In this document: in pieces, positions 9,956 to 17,569 of the stretch
How the letters are laid out: the number at the start of each line of letters is the position of its first letter
How positions within the stretch are numbered: the first letter of the stretch is position 1
From: Physocladia obscura
Taxonomy: Eukaryota > Chytridiomycota > Chytridiomycetes > Chytridiales > Chytriomycetaceae
NCBI GenBank assembly: GCA_027596945.1
Contig: JADGJH010000514.1
Location: 1-17,569, forward strand
Length of the DNA: 17,569 bases
Direction of reading: 5' to 3'
Position numbers and translations under genes: made by a program
The notes under the pieces: generated by a model
The model's database searches: none
Told to the model about the DNA's origin: nothing
What the model saw: the letters and a program-made list of their open reading frames with translations, nothing else

Positions 9956-11382
9956 ATGCGAATTTTTGCACTTCTGTATGATGGTTGGGAAATTCAAGAC
10001 GTCCAAGCGCCGTTTGCAATCCTTGCTAAAGCAGCGAGTCTGGCAGGACAGAATGATGCGCACTTTGCTGTTGTTGGCGAACCTTCGCCAAACAAACGAC
10101 TTCCGCAACCTCGCACAACACTTGAGTCGCTGACTCACTTTCCGGTTGTTCCAGACTTCAACTTTGACAACTGCCCTCAAGTTGATGTGCTTATTATTCC
10201 TGGTGGAATGGGTTTGTCCCTTGGTTCTTCGTTTCTTTGAATAATCTTTTTTTTTCCTACTTATTCCCAGGATCATTCCTTGAAGTAAAGAATGCACGTA
10301 TTGTTTCATTCCTGCAAAAACAAGCATCATCAGCAAAATTTGTAACATCTGTTTGCACAGGCTCTTCGTTGCTTGCCGTCGCCGGCCTTCTTGATGGAAA
10401 GCGGGCTACAACCAACAAAATCTTGTTTGAGCAGCAAACTTGGTACTCCAAGAAAAAAACTGAATGGGTTTGGAATGCACGCTGGGTTCACGAGGAAGGA
10501 TCGAACATCATCACGGCTTCCGGTGTCTCGGCGGGGCAAGATATGGGAATCTATCTGGCTGGCCTTTTGTTTGGCCAGCATGTCCGAGATTCGTTGTGTG
10601 TTTCACTTAAGTATCCAGCTCCTCTTACACAATCGGAAGATCCGTTTGCGGGTATTCTGAAACGTGACTGGTCGTTTGGAAAGAAAATTAGTTGGAAAGT
10701 CATGGAGTTGCTATTGCCTTTTGTGATACCAATGTCGATTGGTCATGAAACTCCTGGTATGAAAACACGTGGACACTTTATCACATTTTTGGGGCCAGGA
10801 TGGGATGCCCTTGATGTTGCGGGAGTTTTAGAAGCTGCCTCTTCTCCGCACCTGTCATACCAAATTAATCTGATTTCTCTGAATGATGTAGAAACCTTGG
10901 TTAAAGGCGGAGACTCAGAATCAGATTTTTTGAATCAATTCATCAATGTCCAATGTGACAAGGTGGTTGATTGGGCCGACAATGAGACAAAAAACATTGC
11001 TGCCGATGATTTGCCTGTATACTTTGCGTTTGTTCCTTCTCTTCCCCCGTCACAGTTCGATCTAGCACGCCGTGTGGTCACAAAGCTACAAACACTGCTC
11101 GACAAGGGAAAAATTGGCAGGATTTTGACTTGCGGAAACACAATTTTGCGCCAAGTTGAGGTTAATTTGAAGCTCAAATTTGATCAATGCCCATCGGTTT
11201 CAGATAAAGCTGGAACGTGGGGAAAATTTTCAGACAGTTGGTTTCACGCGGAAACTGGTGTTTCTGGTATTCCTGCGTTTTTCACTTTTGTTAAAGAAGT
11301 AGCAGGAACCAATGTTGTAATTGAACGAGCAAAAGAAATGGAGCTCGATGAAAAATTGTTGCCAGCTGGTATTCACTTTTAA
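9956..11382 (+). CDS. Tandem double DJ-1/PfpI (ThiJ) domain protein
   Basis: The product is 455 residues from two exons, 9956-10211 and 10271-11382, around a 59-bp phase-1 intron. Start MRIFALLYDGWEIQDVQAPF is the typical first strand of an isonitrile-hydratase/ThiJ-like DJ-1 domain. Domain 1 (about 1-200) has VDVLIIPGGMG (76-86), the nucleophile elbow VCTGSS with Cys114, and TASGVSAGQDMG, all family hallmarks. Domain 2 (about 253-455) repeats the fold pattern: FITFLGPGWDALDVAGVLEA, then FAFVPSLPP where P-G-G is expected, LTCGNTILRQ with Cys373, and SGIPAFFTFVKEVAG. Typical family members are single domains of about 200-230 residues. Likely a cytosolic hydratase, glyoxalase-like or stress-related protein; the substrate cannot be read from sequence. 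It is convergent with the MFS transporter gene. The start was chosen because upstream frame lacks another ATG. Confidence 0.9.
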
Positions 11383-11803
11383 AAAACAAACTCGGAAAGG
11401 AAATATAAACTTTACTCCCGTTTGACAAAATTTGTTAAATTTCGGAAACCCCTTGTTCTGAGTGTCTGTCAAACTCATCTGGAAAAAAAAATTCAAGAAT
11501 ACACTAGCAAAACTGTGCTCCACAAATCAGCCAAAGCTTAACGCAAAATCGCCAAATCTCTCAGTCAAAATCACACTACATATTTTCAATGGTTTCAGAC
11601 GGCAGTAAGTTTCCTGTGATAAAAAGTTGTAAAATGAATATGAAAAACATGAATTTTTTGCTTTTGCAAAATTGAGCTCACCGCTAGCATTCCAATTAAA
11701 TATGCCAATATACTAATATGTGACAAAAAATTTTACGATATTTTTTATTACCACTTTTTCAAAAAAAACAACAAAAAAACCAGGATTCAAAGCATTTATG
11801 GTG
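11383..11803. other. Intergenic 3' region between convergent genes
   Basis: AT-rich sequence separates the 3' ends of the DJ-1-like gene and the transporter gene. A weak AATATA-type signal near 11402 could serve the former; an AATAAA on the minus strand at 11749-11744 serves the latter. No gene was seen. Confidence 0.5.
11744..11749 (-). terminator. Poly(A) signal of the MFS transporter gene
   Basis: A minus-strand AATAAA lies 54 bases after the transporter stop codon, in the expected position for 3' end formation. Confidence 0.55.
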
Positions 11804-13728
11804 CTAGCGTTTAGCCGGGGGAGCAGCTGCCTTCATTTGAACTTGTTTGACAAAAAACGCACAGATGAAAGTACTAGCCGGATACACCAAAACAACTAAC
11901 ATCGCTGTTTTATAAGCTCCGTTGAATCCATTTATCAACTCCGTGGTCGCGTTAGCTAAAGTTTGATTATAGACTTCCGCAGCTGTTGTGTTATTTTTTG
12001 GATAATCTGCCGCAGCGTTTTGAAGCAGTTCCAAAAGTGGCAGAAGGTCTGTGGTAGTGGCAGAAATGCCTTCAGCAAGAAACTGGTTGATAAAGTACTG
12101 CAACGATATGGCGCTTTCAGTGTTTTGGGCTGTGAAATTGTTGAGAAGTGTTCCAGTAATAGCTACGCCGATTGAAGCACCAAGCGTGTTGGCTGTCTGC
12201 AGTAGAGCGGTGACCACTGAAATTAATGATGGTGGTGCAGAAGATTGAGCACCAATGATACGAGTTTGACTGATGAAGCCCGTTCCAAGACCGATGATCA
12301 AAAGATATACAATCTGTTCAGCAGCTGTGGTCCAAATCGTGAAGCCTGAAATGAGAGATATTCCAATAATCATTACTGCAGGGCCAATAAAAAGGAAGTT
12401 CTTGTAATGTCCTTAAATTGAATCTTCAGTGATCGTAATTTCTAATGAAAGAAACGTACCCAATCTTGAAATCAAAACTCCAGTGATAATATTAACGACA
12501 ACAAATCCAAGGATTAATGGCAAAAGTTTTAGCCCGGCGTCAGTAGCAGATTCCGCGAAGACAACTTGAAAAAACAAACTAATGTAATACGATATAGAGA
12601 AAAATGCAGCCCCAAACAAGACTGAAGTAAGAAGAAGCGCGGTCACGCTTGCACTGGAAAAAATTTCTGGCGGTACAAGCGGCTCTTTGGCAACCTTGGA
12701 TTCTACAAAAGCGAAAATAGCAAAAAGTGCAATGGAAGCAATAAACATGCCGATAACTTCCCCTGAGTTCCAGCTCCAAATAGTTCCGCCTAGTTGAAGC
12801 GGCGTTACTAAGCAAATAACAGCTGCTAGAAGCAACAATGCGCCTAAGCCATCAACTCGTCCGACTTTTTCGCGAATTGATCCTTCAACAGGAGGAAATT
12901 TAAGAAAAACAGCAACAGTTATAATTGTGATTAAACCAAGAGGTAAATTGATGAAGAAACACCATCTGTTAGAACAATCGATGCAGTTAATTTTCAAAGA
13001 AATGACGGTCAAAAATAAAAGAAATAAAAAAGGAAAGCCAAACCTCCATGTTACATGGTCACTAAAAGCACCGCCAATCAACGGAGCAATTACAGATGCG
13101 ACTCCAAAAACAGCGCCAATAGGTCCAATAAACTTTCCTGCAGAGAATTTCAAGTATATGAGACAAAAATAAATCAGAGAAGTAAATACCTCTGTCTTGA
13201 ATTGAAACAATATCTGAGAGGATTATAAGAACTGACGAAAATATGCCACCTCCACCAACACCAGCGATCGCTCTGCCAACAATAAGCATTTCCATCGAGT
13301 TTGAAACACCACAAATGAGCGACCCGACTTCAAACGTAACAATTGCAAACATGAAGACAGGTTTTCGACCAAAAATATCCGAAAACTTTCCGTATAACGT
13401 TCCAAATGGAGATGCCGTGAACAAATACGCGGATCCTATTCCAAAGAGATTAGAAGGCCATCGCAAAAAAAATATTGTTGTTGGAGGAATATTTACCAAT
13501 CCAAGGAATCAATTCTTGGTGTCCAAAGTCAGAGACAACCGCCTTTAGAGCAGTCGCAACAATTGTTTGATCAAGTGCACCGAGCATGATACTCAAAAGC
13601 AGTCCGAGATAAACCAATGCAAATTGTGTTTTCCCGAGTGGGACTTTGACAGCACTGAATTTGGTGTCAACGACTTGCGGCTCTTCGTCAGCGTCTCGGC
13701 TGATTTCAAATGTTTCCTCTTCTGGCAT
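11804..13728 (-). CDS. MFS drug:H+ antiporter, DHA2 (14-TMS) family
   Basis: The product is 561 residues, normal for a fungal 14-helix DHA2 exporter that moves drugs or small organic molecules out across the plasma or vacuolar membrane in exchange for protons. Exons: 13728-13497, 13435-13190, 13137-13044, 12965-12460 and 12411-11804; introns are 61, 52, 78 and 48 bp and phases agree. An acidic N-terminal tail precedes TM1. Signature motifs: LDQTIVATAL in TM1 (residues 52-61), motif A GKFSDIFGRKP (93-103), GRAIAGVGGGGIFSS in TM4, and the antiporter motif C in TM5, GPIGAVFGVASVIAPLIGG (164-182), followed by WRWCFFINLPLG. The C-terminal half carries an extended lumenal/extracellular loop (about residues 465-520) before the last helix. 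Substrate cannot be inferred. It diverges from the acyltransferase gene across an 812-bp region. Confidence 0.93.
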
Positions 13729-14540
13729 ACTTCTTATTTATTTATAGCGTTTTCAATGATGGTGCTTTCATTTTTATTTTGTGCTAAAATATAATTGAGT
13801 TGAAATGGAAATCTGAGATGGGGTTAAAATCTCCGTTTTTTGTTTCAAATCAATTGAAATACACAAATATTTTTTTTTCTTTTCATGTTGCGTCACAAGA
13901 AATAACGTCACCAATAAATATGCGATTCAAATGATGTTTGAGAAATATCAAATGTTTTTGAAGGGTGTAATTCTTATTCATAGTAGCAGTAGCGCTGGGT
14001 ACTTTTTGCATTTTAATAATTTTATCCAATATTGTAGTAGTAACATTTACAGCAATAGAATGCGCAAATTTAAGCGATACGTCAAAAACTTCTCAGAATT
14101 TCTTTCTTTCCAAATCAGAAAATTATGACTTTCTTTGTTACATATTAAAAATAATTCAATAAAGTAATTACCACATGCTTCCAAAATTTCTCCCAGTCGT
14201 CCAAGAACCTGTTTTTAATTTGTTATTTTTGAAAGAAACTACGCGAAAATACTGCCTAAAGCCCAAGGAGATAGCAACATACTGGTGTTTAAAAATTTAT
14301 AAACGTTCTGTCAAATCGTTTAAGCTGTAACTGGCCACGTTTGCGGAAACTTGAAAGTTGCACAAATTAAATAAGTACAGCTTAGACTTCTTCACCAACG
14401 TGTGTTCGTTCTGAGTTGCAGAAGTCTAAATTCAGTGCCGTCAAACGCATATGCATTAATGTAAATGATGATACTAGATCATGAGTTTTTCCAACACATT
14501 TCACAAAACTTGTCTCAATTTAATTACCAAAAAAGAAAAC
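13729..14540. promoter_or_regulatory. Divergent intergenic region between transporter and acyltransferase genes
   Basis: These 812 bp lie between two divergent start codons and must hold both promoters. The sequence is AT-rich with homopolymer runs. A perfect 10-base inverted repeat is described separately. A 65-codon plus-strand frame at 13931-14128 has no recognisable feature and was not called a gene. No specific promoter element could be assigned. Confidence 0.5.
14382..14429. repeat. 10-bp perfect inverted repeat upstream of the acyltransferase gene
   Basis: TTAGACTTCT at 14382-14391 and its exact reverse complement AGAAGTCTAA at 14420-14429 are separated by 28 bases, about 110 bp before the acyltransferase start codon. 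It could be a paired transcription-factor site or chance; no protein partner is suggested. Confidence 0.6.
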
Positions 14541-16481
14541 ATGGGGATTCTTAAGTTGGACGGCATTGCGGAAATCACAGGAATCGCAACCGATGTTCTT
14601 GCGCCGGGTATTGTTCTACTTTCGGCGTATCTTCTTACGCTGCCGTTTGGGCTTTTACGAAGTCCCTGGGCAAAAAGTCTGTTCAGTATTACCACTTCCT
14701 CGGCTCTATTCATGGCTTTATTCAATGGTTCGAATCGATATTCTTATCTCCAGGCTGTACTGACTTTAATTCACTTGCAAAGTTCATGGCATTGTGCAGA
14801 TCACAGTACTTTCCTGTGTTTGTTACTGGGCATCCAAAACTTGGCCATCGTCAAGCAAACTTCCGTGGATTATTTTGACTCTTTCTCTTGGGACATTAGC
14901 AGCAAAGTAACGTTTGTTTTCCTTTTTTCGATCGATGATGTTCATGATCTGAATCTTTATTCAGCAACGTCAAACATCAAATATTTTCTGAGGCCCTCGC
15001 CTCCCGATTCGATGAAACTGTACCGGTATGTATTCGTCAGTAATTTGAGTTTTTGTTTTTGTCATTTCCATTTCTTACTTGATTTTTGGCAGATGATGAT
15101 TGTCATACAAAAAACGACTTTGTTCGCTTGGGCGGTTTACGATGGATCTCGCCCGAACAGAGTATACCCGATCTTTTCGACGAACTGTAATACATTTTTC
15201 GCTGCTGATAATCTACACTAGGAACTTTCCAAAGCACAACAATCTCTCAAAGTTTCAAGCGACAGCTTTCCCTCTCTTCTGGAATATCTTGGCTTCATAT
15301 TCTTTTTTCCTGCATTCTGCCTTGGTCCTTCATTTCATTTTAAAACATATTCCGATTTTATTCAAGGAAAGGGGGATTACAAAACTGAGGACCATAAAAT
15401 GCTTCCAGGGCGTTGGGGTTATCTATGCAAGACATTTATTATCGGTGCCGGCTGCTCAATCATCAATATCTTATTTGCTGTAACATATTCCTACGATTTT
15501 ATGCTGACTGACGCGTTTCTAAAACTGTCATTTGTGCAGAGGTGACTTCACGTTCTGTAGTTCCGAGTAACAATTTAATTTTTCAAATATTAAAAGATTT
15601 GGATACCTGATTGCAGCCTCTTTTTGCGTACAAGCACAATTTTTTGGAGCATTCAAACTCGCTGAAGGCGCATGTGTTTTATCTGGTTTTGGATATGTTG
15701 GTCCAGATCCGAAAAATAATGGTGAATTTCAGTGGAATCGATGTGAAAACGTTCGAATTTTGGAGCTTCTATTCCCTGAAAATATACGCATGTTTATTGG
15801 GTATCTCCTTTCTTCATTTTCTTTAATTTATTTATTGACTAACTATTGATAATAAATCTAGTGCCTGGAATGTTCAAACTGCTCTATGGCTTCGAAGTGC
15901 AATTTATTTACGCCTGAATCCTGAATCTCTTCCTGATCAGACACAAGAAGAATCAAAGAAGGCCAGATCTCTTGCATCCTATGCTACACATGTAACTTTC
16001 TTGGTTTCCGCATTTTGGCATGGATTTTGTGAGTAAAAAAAAAAAAAGAAAAAAAAATCAATTGCTAAGTTACGCATAATTTACAGATTTGGGATACTAC
16101 ACATTCTTCGTCACATTATCGTTTTTGACATCCGCGAACCGAGTCACCCGAAAATTATTTCGACCATTATTTCATAACCCTGCTCAACGCCAACTTTGGA
16201 ATAAGTTTTTGCCTGCATACAACTTTCTGGGGTGGCTTGTAACGCTTATTTGTATAAATTATACGACAGCGGCTATGCAACTGAAAATGCTCAATGCTGG
16301 CATGACTGTTTGGAGTCGTTTCTATTATTTTGTTCATTTCGGAGTCGTTGGGCTTTTTGCACTGGATTTTCTGGTGGAGAAAGTATCTGGCAGTATTAAA
16401 AAGACGAGCAGTTCAAGAGTTGCAAAAAAAGCTAATACTGCTGTTGCAGCAGTTGGTGTTTCAGAAAAGAAAGAAAATTAA
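14541..16481 (+). CDS. MBOAT lysophospholipid acyltransferase, Ale1/LPCAT-like
   Basis: The product is 508 residues, a multi-pass ER membrane enzyme that re-acylates lysophospholipids with acyl-CoA (Lands cycle). Exons: 14541-14727, 14783-14906, 14965-15025, 15093-15161, 15222-15541, 15597-15800, 15862-16028 and 16087-16481; seven introns of 55-67 bp, all phase-consistent. Family signatures in order: FAWAVYDGSRP, EYLGFIFFFPAFCLGPSFHF, KLAEGACVLSGFGYVG (274-289), WNVQTALWLR (324-333) and SAFWHGFYLGYYTFF with the active-site His375. Asn325 is the likely partner residue. The usual Pro in W-H-G-x-x-P-G-Y-Y is Leu here. The C-terminus ends KKEN, a K-K-x-x ER-retrieval signal. The ATG at 14541 (AAACATGG) was preferred over one at 14481, whose extra 20 residues are not family-like. 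Similarity to yeast Ale1 is by motif; headgroup preference is unknown. Confidence 0.93.
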
Positions 16482-16500
16482 TGGTGTTCAGTAAAAACGC

Positions 16501-16506
16501 ATTAAA
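16501..16506 (+). terminator. Candidate poly(A) signal of the acyltransferase gene
   Basis: The common variant ATTAAA lies 19 bases after the stop codon. No AATAAA occurs in the following 500 bases on this strand. Confidence 0.35.
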
Positions 16507-16706
16507 CGGTAGTCACTAGTATATTCAAAAACAAATTGCAGCATGATAAAAGCAAAGTGTGATAACTTTAATGCTAGTTCTTGTCTCCCAATATACATGC
16601 TATTTGTTTAAAACAAACGAAAGCGTTAGTTTGCTCGAGAAATTAAACCTGGCTGATTAAAGCCTTTGTAGAAAGTCCTTAATTGCGTACAATTAAAAAA
16701 TTTTTA

Positions 16707-17107
16707 TACCGACCTTTTGCGAGACCACTTTTTGACAACAGAAGAAACCTCTATCATCAACAGCGCAAAATTCTCCCAGACTACCACTTCCAGTGTATAT
16801 TCGACCCCAGCAGCAGCGTATTACCTCCCACAACACGGTCAATCCAGAGATACCAGCGACTGCACTTGTGCGGCCATCGGATTTACTGGCAATATTTCTA
16901 AGTATTTACAAGCTGACTTCCTTCCATCCTTTCATTCTTTAGATGCTCGAACAACAAACGTGGCTGTTGCGTCAATATTTGCTGCACTGTGAATCCAAGT
17001 TCCTGGATCTTTGAGCGTCAAGTCCACTCTTGGGTTTTTCACATCCATTTCAACAACTTCAAATTTTACATCAAATGGTGGGATAGTGGATGGAGTAGTT
17101 TTCACTT
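16707..17107. other. Coding-like block, strand and structure unresolved
   Basis: This block is visibly less AT-rich than its flanks. The minus strand from about 17107 to a TGA at 16934-16932 reads VKFEVVEMDVKNPRVDLTLK and DPGTWIHSAANIDATATFVV, which looks like genuine protein; after the stop the same frame stays open to about 16845. The plus strand is open from 16717 to 16992 without an ATG, S/T/A-rich. No splice sites could be found that join the pieces convincingly, and no family was recognised. It may be an exon of a gene running past the window or a decayed gene. Confidence 0.35.
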
Positions 17108-17550
17108 TTCAGAAGCGGACAATCAATATTTCTCTTACAATTAGTTTATTAATTATCTGACATTATCAAAAACTATGTTTTTCTATTACTTTTGAGTAAA
17201 TTTCTCTAACAAAATATTTGAATAGAGTCTGATTTCATTTCTAATTAAATACTATTTAAAATCTATTTAAAATCTGAATAGCTAGGTTTTAAACTTTCGA
17301 TATAATTGCAGTGATTATATAGAGAATATATCAACTAATTTTGGTTCCATACAAACTTGGAATAATCCCAAAAATGATCGTCTATTTAAAAATGCAAAAA
17401 ATAAAAATTTACAAATTGTACAATTTATTGAAAACAGCAAGTCAAGGAGGCTTATGACAAAAGATTTTATTTTATCTTTTTTCTCTTTTAACGACCCACA
17501 GCTTGCGTCATCGTTTTTTCCTACCCTCCACACTCCCAAACTTCCTATTT
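17108..17550. other. AT-rich stretch without a gene
   Basis: Very AT-rich sequence with near-duplicate short words (for example TATTTAAAATCT at two adjacent sites near 17250-17270). Open frames here are short and without family features. Nothing functional was identified. Confidence 0.5.
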
Positions 17551-17569
17551 TATATATATATATATATAT
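17551..17569. repeat. (TA)n microsatellite at the window edge
   Basis: An uninterrupted run of TA dinucleotides reaches the end of the window, so its full length is unknown. Confidence 0.9.

Noticed and set aside
14481..14540. Upstream in-frame ATG adding 20 residues to the acyltransferase
   Set aside because: The extra residues (MSFSNTFHKTCLN...) are not family-like, and the ATG at 14541 has a better start context and gives a typical Ale1-like N-terminus.

Overview
This is a eukaryotic, AT-rich and intron-dense window. It is almost certainly fungal, because it carries a WOPR-domain (Wor1/Ryp1/Gti1/Pac2) regulator, a family known only from fungi. It also has a fungal-type DHA2 drug:H+ antiporter and an Ale1-like MBOAT acyltransferase. 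About 27 short GT-AG introns (mostly 47-90 bp, often with TTAAC/TTAAT shortly before the acceptor) and the base composition suggest an early-diverging, chytrid-like lineage. That lineage call is inference. No mobile element, CRISPR array, tRNA or rRNA was recognised.

Layout: (1) 32-4572 (+), the 3' part of a very long coiled-coil protein gene in nine exons that starts upstream of the window. (2) About 4.6-6.1 kb, mostly non-coding, ending in a plus-strand fragment of a WOPR gene (5972-6091). (3) 6159-7586 (-), a five-exon WOPR regulator. (4) 7629-8620 (-), a four-exon gene for an unrecognised 222-residue protein, ending only 42 bp before the WOPR start codon. (5) 8.6-9.65 kb, coding-like segments whose structure could not be settled, including a possible small plus-strand gene at 9267-9653. 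(6) 9956-11382 (+), a tandem double DJ-1/PfpI protein. (7) 11804-13728 (-), the DHA2 MFS transporter, convergent with (6). (8) 14541-16481 (+), the MBOAT lysophospholipid acyltransferase, divergent from (7). (9) 16.5-17.57 kb, an unresolved, less AT-rich coding-like block, then AT-rich sequence ending in a (TA)n tract.

Apart from a loose regulator / DJ-1-like protein / transporter neighbourhood, nothing shows that these genes form one pathway. The most notable points are the inverted, degraded second copy of the WOPR domain start beside the intact WOPR gene, the double DJ-1 protein with a diverged second half, a perfect 27-bp in-frame tandem duplication in the WOPR gene, and the unrecognised 222-residue gene. 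Gene models were spliced by hand from reading frame, splice sites and phase, and need transcript support.
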